NCBI GenBank assembly: GCA_938014335.1
Contig: CALLRP010000056.1
Span: 1 to 64,000, forward strand
Length of the DNA: 64,000 bases
Direction: 5' to 3'
Source: an uncultured bacterium
GTDB taxonomy: Bacteria > Hydrogenedentota > Hydrogenedentia > Hydrogenedentales > Hydrogenedentaceae
A program made the position numbers and the translations under genes. The notes under the pieces were generated by a model. It saw only the letters and a list, made by a program, of their open reading frames with translations, was not told the origin of the DNA and did no database searches. Of this stretch, positions 38,415 through 47,009 are shown in pieces (the first letter of the stretch is position 1; each line of letters begins with the position of its first letter).

Positions 38415-40115
38415 GTGGGAACATTATTTAGTGCATTGGACATAGCCCGTGCCGGCATGTTGGTATCTCAAGTCCAATTAGATGTTACAGGGCATAACAT
38501 TGCAAATGTAAATACGGAAGGTTATTCCCGACAACGAGTAGAAGTTACAACCCGATTACCTAACTACAGACCTTACGGAGCTATTGGTCGCGGTCCTGCT
38601 ATTTCAGATATACGAAGAATCCGTGAGACATTTTTAGACCAGATTTTTCGAGAACAAAATCCTGCACTTGGGAGAACAGAGACCATTGCAAATTACTTTG
38701 TGCGAATCCAAGATATTTTCCAGGAACCTGGAGATACCGGATTTAGTGCGCATTTATCAAGATTTTTTGACGCACTCCAAGATTTTGCCAATAATGTAGA
38801 AGAAACTCCTGTTCGAGTTGCTTTAGTTCAAGAGGGGGAGGCTCTTGCTCAATCATTAAATGAAATTGCAAAACAAATTTATTTATTAGAAAGCAATACA
38901 AATGAAGAGATAAGAAATACTATTCCTGAAATCAATTCTCTTATCACACGAATTGCAGAATTTAACAAAACAATTCGAGACACAGAAATAACAGGGAAAT
39001 CTGCAAATGATTTAAGAGACAACAGAGATCTACTTATTGACCAACTTTCCAAAATTGTTGCCATAACAACAAGGGAACGAGATGATGGACAAGTAGAAGT
39101 TCTTTTAGGAGGCGTCCAAATTATAGGTGGAAATAAATATCGAACACTTAGCACTGTGGTGAATCCCTCTATTGACCCCACACGACCCGATTTTCTTTCC
39201 GTAGTTTTCTCAGACAATCAGGAACAAGCCATAATAGCCGATGGAACTCTCGCTGGTCTCATCTCTATCCGTGATACAGAATTAAGAAGAATAAAAGAAG
39301 AACTAAATGAAATTGCCCGCGTTGTAGCAGGGTCTATTAATAAAATCCATAGCCAGGGAAGAGGATTAGAATTATACGGAAATACAATTCAATCTACAAT
39401 TTCTGTATCAGATGTGACTATACCATTAGCCGATAATGAACTCCCTTATTCTATTAATAACGGCTCTTTTCAGTTGCTTACGTATGATAATTTGGGGAAT
39501 CTTATAAATACACTCAATGTAACAATAAATAATTCTTCTACTTCATTAACAGATATTGCTAATCAGATTGATTCAAACCCTTACTTTTCAGCATCTGTTG
39601 ATGCCGATGGTTATTTAACAGTAACACCTTCGAGTGGTTATTCTTTTCGTTTTGCGAATGATACATCCGGTGTTCTTGTTGCCATTGGAATGAATCCTTT
39701 CTTCACGGGATATACCGCAAGCACCCTTTCTGTAAACCGAGATTTAATAAACAATCCAAGACTTATTAGTTCTGGCTATAGTACAAATATACGTGAAACA
39801 GGGGATAATACTGCCAGTTTAGCAATGGCTAATTTAAGAAGTCAACGCATCCTCTCAGATAGCACACAAACCGCGGATGAATACTATCAATCCATGATTG
39901 TAGAAATTGGGATTAATGCAAGAGCCAATTTAGATGTCTTGGAAATGGAGCGTTCATTTATAAATGACTTTAATCGTCGTAGACAGGAAGTATCCGGCGT
40001 GAACCTCGATGAGGAAGTAACTAATCTCATTCTATTTCAAAGGGCTTTTGAAGCATCTACACGAATTATCACAGTTACAGACCGAATGTTAGATGCTTTA
40101 CTGAACATAATCTAA
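38415..40115 (+). CDS. flgK: Flagellar hook-associated protein FlgK
   Basis: A 566-residue protein that joins hook and filament. The N-terminal rod/hook motif is clear (LFSALDIARAGMLVSQVQLD, then TGHNIANVNTEGYSRQRV). The C-terminal signature reads SGVNLDEEVTNLILFQRAF followed by an ASTRII...MLDALLN helix. The start is GTG, with AAGGAG six bases upstream. It stands alone: no flgL, flgM, fliD or hook genes surround it, unlike the usual flgMN-flgKL order. A sigma-28-type promoter lies about 65 bp upstream, as expected for a late flagellar gene. The middle region (about 330-450) looks like an inserted domain typical of FlgK. Confidence 0.93.
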   Translation: MGTLFSALDIARAGMLVSQVQLDVTGHNIANVNTEGYSRQRVEVTTRLPNYRPYGAIGRGPAISDIRRIRETFLDQIFREQNPALGRTETIANYFVRIQDIFQEPGDTGFSAHLSRFFDALQDFANNVEETPVRVALVQEGEALAQSLNEIAKQIYLLESNTNEEIRNTIPEINSLITRIAEFNKTIRDTEITGKSANDLRDNRDLLIDQLSKIVAITTRERDDGQVEVLLGGVQIIGGNKYRTLSTVVNPSIDPTRPDFLSVVFSDNQEQAIIADGTLAGLISIRDTELRRIKEELNEIARVVAGSINKIHSQGRGLELYGNTIQSTISVSDVTIPLADNELPYSINNGSFQLLTYDNLGNLINTLNVTINNSSTSLTDIANQIDSNPYFSASVDADGYLTVTPSSGYSFRFANDTSGVLVAIGMNPFFTGYTASTLSVNRDLINNPRLISSGYSTNIRETGDNTASLAMANLRSQRILSDSTQTADEYYQSMIVEIGINARANLDVLEMERSFINDFNRRRQEVSGVNLDEEVTNLILFQRAFEASTRIITVTDRMLDALLNII

Positions 40116-40148
40116 TCTTTTATACCCATTCATTCTCTTCGGAAAGAT

Positions 40149-42389
40149 TTATACACTTTCAAACATTTTCCTTCTTTCTTCTTTAAATTTCGGATATAAA
40201 TAGGGACGAGCCATAAGATATTTTTGCACCTCACTCTCCATATTTTTAATATCATCCGAATCTTTTTTCTCTATCATCTTCCTAAGAGTAGTAGTTCCAG
40301 CAAGACGATCAAAATGATTATTAAAGGCGAAATATTCTGAATGATACATTTTCATTAATCGCAATAATTCTAAAGTTAATTTGAAAGGCTTAGCCGTATA
40401 GTAATTTTTTACCGTGATTTGAAAACCTTTACATAATTCATTCATATATTTTGGTATAGTCGCTCTACCCTCAATAGGAACAGGCATAAATTCACATGGC
40501 TTTATTTCAAAACCTTCCAATAAATCCAGAGGAAGATTCGATACTATCAACTCCGGGTTGCACCACGGAGCACCTATTGTCTGAAATGGATGTGGCGTCC
40601 CTCTACCCTCACTCATATTTGTTCCTTCAAATAAGCATGTCCCTACATAACAAAATGCAGAGTCAAAAGTAGGAATATTAGGAGAAGGAGGAAACCACTG
40701 TAAATCGAGTTTTGGAAATTGTAAATCATAAAACCATCCATCCATTTTAATTATGGATAGTTCTAACGATTTCAACTCGGAACTTGTATTTTTTAAGTAT
40801 AATGCAGACTCACCTATAGTGAGTCCATGCCGAATGGGCACATATCCCCAACACACTTCTCTTATAAATCCTTCATCGGGTAAGATTCCCTCTACAATGT
40901 CACCTCCTAATGGATTGGGACGGTCGAGAATCATTACTTTTCTGTTATATTGGGTACATATTTTCATTAATTGAAATAAGGAATAAATATAGGTGTAATA
41001 TCGGCTCCCAATATCCTGAATATCTACCACAACCCAATCTACCTGTTCCAACACTCTTTGCCAATCTATCGTTGCTTCCCTGTCATATATATCAAGTATC
41101 TGAATATTATTCCAATTTTTTTGTTTATCCGATTTTCCTGCTTCCTCACTTAACTGCAATCCATGTTCCGCAGAAAAGATGTATTTTAACTTTATATTTT
41201 CGGTAGAAGAAATTATATCTAATGCGGTTTTCCCTGTAATATTTCTTGCAGATGAATTTGTAAATAAAGCAATAGAGGCTTTTTTTATTGGCTTGAAATC
41301 ATTTTTTATTAGAACATCCAAACCATAATGAACATTTATCTTTTCAGGTGATATAAGTATAGATACAGAATTATAAAAAGTCATCCGTAGTTTCCGGTTG
41401 TCTCTTGTTTTTCTACTAGGATGACATGAATTACTCAATAAGATAGCATAATATCCTGACACTCTATCCCACCAAAGACAGGTTCCTGTAAAACCTGTAT
41501 GTCCTAATGCAGAACGAAACGGAAGTTGTCCTTCAATACTTTCCCAAAAAGGGTCGGTTTTCCATCCTAATACTTGCCAGGGATAGTCTGGAATGGTTTT
41601 ACATGTAGCCATTTCTTCAATTACATTTTTCTCAAGGATATATGCTCTTAACATTCCTCGAAAAAAACGCGATAAATCTTCTGCTGTTGAAAATAATCCT
41701 GCATGTCCTGCAATTCCTCCTATAGCGTATGCATGCTCATCATGGACTTCACCTCGAATAATTCTTTTTCGCCACTCACATTTTTCCGTTGGAGCACATT
41801 TATTTTTATATTCTTCGGGGACATTGAAAAAAGTAGTATTCATATTTAATTTTGAAAAGATATTTTTCTGGCAGAATTGGTCAAAACGCTCTCCTGATAT
41901 TAATTCCACAATGTGAGCAAGAAGCATAAATCCAAAATCAGAGTATAAATGTCTTGTCCCGGGCTCAAACAACAACTTAGTTTTTGAAAGCTTTATTAAA
42001 ATATCTTCCAATGAAAAAATTTCTTTATACCACTCTTCATACCCAATTAAACCTGAACTATGTGTTAATAAATGTTTTAATGTAATTTTCTTAAAAATTG
42101 GAACATTTATATATCTATAGACTGAGTCGTCTAAGTTTAATTTTCCTTTTTGATATAGAATTAAAATAGCAGTTGTTGTGGCTATTACTTTTGTTAAGGA
42201 GGCAAGGTCAAAAATAGTATCTTTACCCATCTCTTCTTCCAAAGGGATTACACTACTTTTCCCAACTGCATCAAAAAATAGAATTTCATCATTTCTACCT
42301 AAAAAAGCAACAGCACCCGGAGCATTTGAATTGTGTATTGCATTTATTAGACATGTCAATAGCACTTTTTTTTCTTGTCTGTCAAACAT
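40149..42389 (-). CDS. Fused serine beta-lactamase-like (AmiE-type) and DUF1343/NamZ-type cell-wall recycling enzyme
   Basis: A 746-residue two-domain protein. Residues about 10-335 are a class C beta-lactamase/AmiE fold: catalytic S64-L-T-K67, the Tyr motif YSDFGF and a GHTGFTGT motif in place of KTG. Residues about 345-746 are DUF1343, the family of NamZ (GH171) exo-N-acetylmuramidases, with FSAEHGLQL, DIQDIGSRYYTY and LDRPNPLGGD. In B. subtilis, separate AmiE and NamZ proteins are encoded together and strip peptides and MurNAc during peptidoglycan recycling; here the two activities are on one chain. There is no signal peptide, so it may be cytosolic. I prefer the ATG at 42389; a GTG at 42407 keeps the frame but has no ribosome binding site. 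Confidence 0.85.
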   Translation of the reverse strand: MFDRQEKKVLLTCLINAIHNSNAPGAVAFLGRNDEILFFDAVGKSSVIPLEEEMGKDTIFDLASLTKVIATTTAILILYQKGKLNLDDSVYRYINVPIFKKITLKHLLTHSSGLIGYEEWYKEIFSLEDILIKLSKTKLLFEPGTRHLYSDFGFMLLAHIVELISGERFDQFCQKNIFSKLNMNTTFFNVPEEYKNKCAPTEKCEWRKRIIRGEVHDEHAYAIGGIAGHAGLFSTAEDLSRFFRGMLRAYILEKNVIEEMATCKTIPDYPWQVLGWKTDPFWESIEGQLPFRSALGHTGFTGTCLWWDRVSGYYAILLSNSCHPSRKTRDNRKLRMTFYNSVSILISPEKINVHYGLDVLIKNDFKPIKKASIALFTNSSARNITGKTALDIISSTENIKLKYIFSAEHGLQLSEEAGKSDKQKNWNNIQILDIYDREATIDWQRVLEQVDWVVVDIQDIGSRYYTYIYSLFQLMKICTQYNRKVMILDRPNPLGGDIVEGILPDEGFIREVCWGYVPIRHGLTIGESALYLKNTSSELKSLELSIIKMDGWFYDLQFPKLDLQWFPPSPNIPTFDSAFCYVGTCLFEGTNMSEGRGTPHPFQTIGAPWCNPELIVSNLPLDLLEGFEIKPCEFMPVPIEGRATIPKYMNELCKGFQITVKNYYTAKPFKLTLELLRLMKMYHSEYFAFNNHFDRLAGTTTLRKMIEKKDSDDIKNMESEVQKYLMARPYLYPKFKEERRKMFESV

Positions 42390-42407
42390 AAAAACTTCGA
42401 GCCTCAC

Positions 42408-42450
42408 AATAAAACAAATATGGCCTACAATTATGTATTAATTGTAGGCC
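42408..42450 (-). terminator. Rho-independent terminator for the Lys/Ala/Pro-repeat gene
   Basis: A perfect 12-bp stem (GGCCTACAATTA at 42422-42433 with TAATTGTAGGCC at 42439-42450, 5-base loop) is followed on the minus strand by ATATTTGTTTTATTG. It lies 42 bp after the stop of the repeat-protein gene and just upstream of the AmiE/NamZ-like gene, separating the two transcripts. Confidence 0.85.
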
Positions 42451-42492
42451 AGTAGAGAAACTACCTTGTGATGTTGTATACATCACATTTTG

Positions 42493-42639
42493 TTAACTAC
42501 TTTTCTTCGCCGGAGCTTTTTTTGCAGCCGGTTTTTTTGCAGCCGGTTTTTTTGCAGCCGGTTTTTTTGCAGCCGGTTTTTTTGCAGCCGGTTTCTTTGC
42601 AGCCGGTTTCTTTGCAGCCGGTTTCTTTGCAGCGGCCAT
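42493..42639 (-). CDS. 48-residue Lys/Ala/Pro-repeat protein, histone H1-like tail
   Basis: A short gene that a long-ORF filter would miss. An AGGAG ribosome binding site lies seven bases before the ATG at 42639 and the frame ends with TAA at 42495-42493. The product is M-A, then seven exact copies of AAKKP, then AAKKAPAKKSS. The chain is strongly basic and disordered, like the C-terminal tails of histone H1 and of bacterial H1-like proteins (HctB/AlgP type), so binding to DNA or RNA is likely. It has its own 5' hairpin and a strong terminator, implying a separate, regulated and possibly abundant transcript. No folded domain is present. Confidence 0.8.
   Translation of the reverse strand: MAAAKKPAAKKPAAKKPAAKKPAAKKPAAKKPAAKKPAAKKAPAKKSS
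42524..42628 (-). repeat. Seven tandem 15-bp repeats encoding AAKKP
   Basis: The plus strand reads GCAGCCGGTTTNTTT seven times at an exact 15-base spacing starting at 42524. The first five units have a run of seven T and the last two have TTTCTTT, so only the third position of one Lys codon varies. Such identity means recent expansion or ongoing homogenisation. Unit number is expected to vary between strains, always in frame. Confidence 0.9.
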
Positions 42640-42663
42640 AGTTTATCTCCTGTTGTTTTATTT

Positions 42664-42712
42664 TAAGAGGAAAATTTTCTCAATGACTACAGGTCATTGT
42701 TCTTTCCTCTTA
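42664..42712 (-). promoter_or_regulatory. Two-stem hairpin in the 5' leader of the Lys/Ala/Pro-repeat gene
   Basis: TAAGAGGAAA (42664-42673) pairs perfectly with TTTCCTCTTA (42703-42712). Inside it CAATGAC (42681-42687) pairs with GTCATTG (42693-42699) around a 5-base loop. On the minus strand the structure ends 24 bases before the repeat-protein ATG and is not followed by a U-tract, so it is not a terminator for hslV. It is a candidate leader control element or protein-binding site. Confidence 0.55.
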
Positions 42713-42881
42713 TTCACTATTCAACTATAATTATTTTGATAATGAACAAAAATATATTTAAAACGCAAATTTTTTTCTACATTTTTTTAAATATTATTTT
42801 CAGCCTCAATTTATGAGGGTTTTATACACATTATTCTCTAATATTTTATATAACAAAAAAAATTTTTTCAGAAAAAATAAT

Positions 42882-43415
42882 TTATAGTACTTCAACTTTT
42901 ATATTCTCATTTGTATATATACAAACTTGAGAAGCAAGTTTAAGAGATTCTTTTGCTATTTCTTCCGCAGATAAATTTGTATATTTCATAAGGGCTCGTG
43001 CCGCTGTTAAAGCAAAACCTCCTCCAGAGCCAATCGCCAGAATATCATCATCCGGTTCTATAATTTCTCCTGTCCCGGATACTAACAATATTTCTTCTTT
43101 ACTACATACAATTAACATTGCATTAAGTTGTCTTAAATATTTATCTGTTCTCCATAACTTACCCAGCTCTACTGCAGAACGAGTAAGATTTCCTCGGAAC
43201 TCTTCTAACTTGCCCTCAAATCTTTCAAACAAAGCGAACGCATCTGAAACGGAACCTGCGAAACCAGCAAGTACTTTCCCTTCATACAGTCTTCTTATCT
43301 TTGTTGCTGTTCCTTTGACGATAGTATCACCCAGGGTTACTTGTCCATCTCCGGCAATAGCAACAGTTCCATTACGACGAACTGCAATAATTGTTGTTCC
43401 TCTAAATTCACTCAT
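42882..43415 (-). CDS. hslV: ATP-dependent protease subunit HslV
   Basis: A 177-residue proteasome-like threonine peptidase. The N-terminus [16 protein letters not shown] places the catalytic Thr at residue 7 after a six-residue propeptide. [38 protein letters not shown] and the glycine-rich [16 protein letters not shown] are standard HslV blocks. The protein normally works with the AAA+ unfoldase HslU, whose gene usually follows hslV directly. Here no hslU is within the window; instead the repeat-protein gene follows. It starts 17 bp downstream of the sigma-54 activator gene, so the two may be co-transcribed. The partner may be encoded elsewhere. Confidence 0.94.
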   Translation of the reverse strand: MSEFRGTTIIAVRRNGTVAIAGDGQVTLGDTIVKGTATKIRRLYEGKVLAGFAGSVSDAFALFERFEGKLEEFRGNLTRSAVELGKLWRTDKYLRQLNAMLIVCSKEEILLVSGTGEIIEPDDDILAIGSGGGFALTAARALMKYTNLSAEEIAKESLKLASQVCIYTNENIKVEVL

Positions 43416-43432
43416 AATACATTCCCCATTTG

Positions 43433-45004
43433 TTATTGCATTTTCAAAGAACGATTTGTCTTTTGTGTTTTATAATTCTTCGGATCAATTCCAAGTTTTT
43501 GCACTCGTAAACCCATAATACGCTCTGTAATACCCAATTCCCTTGCCGCTTTTGCTTTGTTTCCTCGAGCATTTTTTAACGCTTCAATAATCATTTCTTT
43601 TTCTACGCGTTCTAATGTCTCTTCCAACTTTCCCTTCATTATTGTGTTTGAAGCCTCAGCGGTTTGTAAGGTAGGAGGTAAATAATGTCCATGAATAACA
43701 TCATCTGTGGTTAAAATAACTGCACGCTCGATAATATTCTCCAGTTCGCGAATATTTCCGGGCCAGTGATAACTCATCAACATATCAATAGCGGGTGTAG
43801 ATATTCGCCTAACATACTTATTATTTTCACGACTGTATTTTTCAATGAAATAATTGGCTAACTCCAAAATATCTGTTTTTCTTTCCCGTAATGGAGGAAT
43901 AAATATAGGAAACACATTTAAACGATAATATAAATCTTCCCGAAATTTTCCTTCTTTGACTAACTTTTCCAAATCACGATTGGTCGCAGTAATTACACGG
44001 ACATTAACACGAATGGACTCACTTCCTCCTACTCTTTCAAAGGTTTTGTCTTGCAAGACACGAAGTAATTTAGCCTGTGTTGAAAGAGACATATCTCCGA
44101 TTTCATCCAAAAAGATAGTCCCACCATGAGCCATTTCAAATCGTCCCTTTCTTTGTTGATATGCCCCTGTGAATGCTCCCTTCTCATGACCAAATAATTC
44201 ACTTTCAACAACGGATTCCGGTAATGCAGCACAGTTTACTTTAATGAAAGGGCCTGAAGCACGATGGCTATTAAAGTGAATTGCGTGGGCAACCAATTCT
44301 TTACCTGTTCCACTCTCACCACGAACAAGCACCGTTGCTTCTGTCATGGATACTTGTTGTATTAAATCATATACTTTTTGCATTGCCCCAGAACTACCAA
44401 TCATATTCGAAGGATGAAATCTCTTCTTTAACTCTTCCTGCAACCTTGCATTCTCTTGAAGCAATGCTTTTCTTTCTTGCTCATTTCGCAATCGTAATCG
44501 AACCGCACGAGCAATCATAGAAGCAATAATAATAAGCACCCGCAAATCTTCATCTAAAGAAACTTCATCAGAATAAATTCTATCCGCACTCAGTGTACCT
44601 AAAACTAAATTCTCTATTTTTATGGGTACACAAATATACGAAATCTCTTCTTTTTGTAAATTCTTCCGTGAACCTGTTTTGTTTAAGAACATAGGCTCTG
44701 CCGAAATTTTAGGTATAATCATAGGTCTTCCCATCTGGGCAACTTTTCCGATAATCCCTTCCCCCACTTTATAAACTCCCCTCTCTAATTCCTCCCCTGA
44801 GAGTCCGTAAGCAGCCTCTATCCTTAACTCGCCCCTATCTTTATCAAGTAATGTTATCGTTCCCCGTAACATCCCGGTATGATTAGATATTGCCCGTAAA
44901 ACAGGATATAATTCATCTCGGAGGTCATAACTACGGTCTAATAATTCACTTATTTCAAGAAGAAGCTTTAACTCTTCAATAGCCCTATCACTTTTTTCTT
45001 TCAT
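43433..45004 (-). CDS. Sigma-54-dependent activator with GAF, AAA+ and Fis domains (NifA-like architecture)
   Basis: A 523-residue enhancer-binding protein. Residues about 20-165 form a GAF sensor domain ([20 protein letters not shown] at its end), followed by a short coiled linker. The AAA+ domain has Walker A GESGTGKE near 227-234 and the sigma-54-contacting GAFTGA near 277-282. The Fis-type helix-turn-helix is at the C-terminus ([17 protein letters not shown]). This order is that of NifA, but no nitrogenase genes are present, so nitrogen fixation should not be assumed. The GAF ligand and target promoters are unknown. hslV lies directly downstream. Confidence 0.88.
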   Translation of the reverse strand: MKEKSDRAIEELKLLLEISELLDRSYDLRDELYPVLRAISNHTGMLRGTITLLDKDRGELRIEAAYGLSGEELERGVYKVGEGIIGKVAQMGRPMIIPKISAEPMFLNKTGSRKNLQKEEISYICVPIKIENLVLGTLSADRIYSDEVSLDEDLRVLIIIASMIARAVRLRLRNEQERKALLQENARLQEELKKRFHPSNMIGSSGAMQKVYDLIQQVSMTEATVLVRGESGTGKELVAHAIHFNSHRASGPFIKVNCAALPESVVESELFGHEKGAFTGAYQQRKGRFEMAHGGTIFLDEIGDMSLSTQAKLLRVLQDKTFERVGGSESIRVNVRVITATNRDLEKLVKEGKFREDLYYRLNVFPIFIPPLRERKTDILELANYFIEKYSRENNKYVRRISTPAIDMLMSYHWPGNIRELENIIERAVILTTDDVIHGHYLPPTLQTAEASNTIMKGKLEETLERVEKEMIIEALKNARGNKAKAARELGITERIMGLRVQKLGIDPKNYKTQKTNRSLKMQ

Positions 45005-45226
45005 TACTGTAATTTTATATCCTTAATATCAAAATTTTCATTTATTAATTATATATAAAAAATACATAATTGTATAACTTTATAATTATAATTTATTGAA
45101 TTGGATTTGTTCAAAAAGATGGATTTTTATGTTGATTTATATTTAATTAGAAAATATATTTATGTTTTAAATTTTTCTTAGTTCCCTTCAAAATAGTAAA
45201 ATATATTAAAAATTATGGAGTATTAT

Positions 45227-46975
45227 ATGGATATCTCTTGCCTTCTTTTTTTAATCGTTATTCAAAATTTTTCATTTTCCACACCTAATAATGAACTTAT
45301 TTCATCACCTCTGCCCAAAACAATACTTTTCTCAGCTTCACCTGACCAAATTATTAAAGATGCTGAACAATGGAAAGAGATTGGAGTTAATGCCTTCTTT
45401 ATTGACTTCATCGCTCGGGAATGGAGTGATAATATCTGGGCAAATGATAAAAAGCCATGGACAATTGGAAAGGAAGACGATAACTTTAAAAAAGCAGTGG
45501 AAGCCAATGACATATGTAAAAAGATCGGTTCTGAAACTTTTTTAAAAATTTCATTTGATCACCATTTAGATTGGTTTGACGACTTGCAATGGGAAAATGT
45601 GTTGCATAATTTCCGACAATTTGGAATTTTTGCAAAAGAAACAGGTTGCACGGGTTTTGCTATTGATATTGAATATATTGGCGAACAATATAACTTCCTC
45701 TGGGAAGGGTATAAATATGATACTTATACTCGAAGAGACCTCGTTAACAAAGTTCGTCAAAGAAGTGCTGATTTAATCAACACTCTATATAATGTTTTTC
45801 CAAATATGGTATTTTTAACTTTCCCAGAGCAAGGTCTTAATCTCGGCCTCATTGTTCATCTGACATGGGTAGAAGAATTAGCAAAGAAAAATGCCCCCGG
45901 GGGACTTCACTATTGTATTGAGCATACATACCGAATGAAAAACCCAAATGAGGTCTTAACATATATTGCAGGAATAGACCAAATATTCCTTAATTATTTA
46001 TCTCCCCGAGCAAAAAAATATTGGAAAGAGAAGTGTTCTATCGCTCCAGGTATATGGCCCTTTGGTTATGATTATGATAGCGGACACAAAGCAGGACTTA
46101 CGACAACTGAATTGAAAGAATTGTATCCACTTCATATATCTGCATCTAAAAAATATCACTGGATTTACAGTCATAATTGTTACGAACAATTATTAGGTCG
46201 GCAACCCGAATCGTTTGTAGGTGAAGAGCCCCTACAAAATTACATTAATATATTGAAACAAAAAGGACCTGTTTCTGATGTCTCTTTCAAAGAGAAAATA
46301 GACCTATTAAAAAATCGCAATTTTGAATTACTGACAAATGGAACAGGATTTACATATATTCTCTTCCCGGTAGGTCCTGATGATAGTCCTCGTTTTCAAA
46401 CCGCCCCTCTTAATAATTATAAATATTCGTATGATTACTTCTGGAAATTAGGAAAAAAATATTTATGGGGAGAAGAAGTATCTTTTCGCGAACTATTTCA
46501 TCCGATAACAAAATGGAATATTGCCGGACCTTTCCGTACCAGTAATTTCAAAGAAACACATGAAAAAGAATTCCCACCCGAAATAGACTTAAACACAGTA
46601 ACATGGCAATCTGTATCTGTGGAGAATGGTAAATTATCATTAGACTTAAACAAAATTTTAGGAACTCAGGAAGAGACATGTGCTTATGCATTATGTTCGA
46701 TTGAATTTCTACAACCTGCCTCTGCCCAAATACGATTTGGTTACAATGATGCTGTTAAAGTCTGGCTAATAAAAGATAACAAAAAAAATTTGATTTTTGA
46801 ATATTTTGGAGAATCATCTGTAGTTCCAGATAAAACAGTAGTTCCTGTATGTTTTGACAAGGGAAGGTATAATATACTTATGAAAATTACAAACAATAAA
46901 CGGTTCTGGGGTTTTACATTTCGTATAACCGATTCAAAAGGTAATTTCTTATCATCAGATATTATAAAATATTAA
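45227..46975 (+). CDS. Exported TIM-barrel-like protein with C-terminal beta-sandwich, probable carbohydrate enzyme
   Basis: A 582-residue exported protein. I chose the ATG at 45227, which has GGAG six bases upstream and yields a clean signal peptide (MDISCLLFLIVIQNFSFS). The ATG at 45215 overlaps that ribosome binding site. Residues about 30-380 read as a TIM barrel (KEIGVNAFFIDFIAREWSD, KISFDHHLDWFDD, GCTGFAIDIEYIGEQY, YHWIYSHNCYEQLL). The C-terminal ~140 residues begin with KWNIAGPFRTSNF and look like the galactose-binding beta-sandwich often attached to sugar-processing proteins. The exact family is not recognised and catalytic acids are not assigned. Divergent from the sigma-54 activator. 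Confidence 0.68.
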   Translation: MDISCLLFLIVIQNFSFSTPNNELISSPLPKTILFSASPDQIIKDAEQWKEIGVNAFFIDFIAREWSDNIWANDKKPWTIGKEDDNFKKAVEANDICKKIGSETFLKISFDHHLDWFDDLQWENVLHNFRQFGIFAKETGCTGFAIDIEYIGEQYNFLWEGYKYDTYTRRDLVNKVRQRSADLINTLYNVFPNMVFLTFPEQGLNLGLIVHLTWVEELAKKNAPGGLHYCIEHTYRMKNPNEVLTYIAGIDQIFLNYLSPRAKKYWKEKCSIAPGIWPFGYDYDSGHKAGLTTTELKELYPLHISASKKYHWIYSHNCYEQLLGRQPESFVGEEPLQNYINILKQKGPVSDVSFKEKIDLLKNRNFELLTNGTGFTYILFPVGPDDSPRFQTAPLNNYKYSYDYFWKLGKKYLWGEEVSFRELFHPITKWNIAGPFRTSNFKETHEKEFPPEIDLNTVTWQSVSVENGKLSLDLNKILGTQEETCAYALCSIEFLQPASAQIRFGYNDAVKVWLIKDNKKNLIFEYFGESSVVPDKTVVPVCFDKGRYNILMKITNNKRFWGFTFRITDSKGNFLSSDIIKY

Positions 46976-47009
46976 AAGTAATACTAGAAAAATTAAGAGG
47001 AAGGCAATT

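Noticed and set aside
42524..42628. CRISPR array or intergenic satellite
   Set aside because: The 15-bp units have no spacers and lie in frame inside a short gene with a ribosome binding site and terminator.
43433..45004. Calling this gene nifA
   Set aside because: The domain order matches NifA, but many unrelated sigma-54 activators share it and there is no nitrogenase context.
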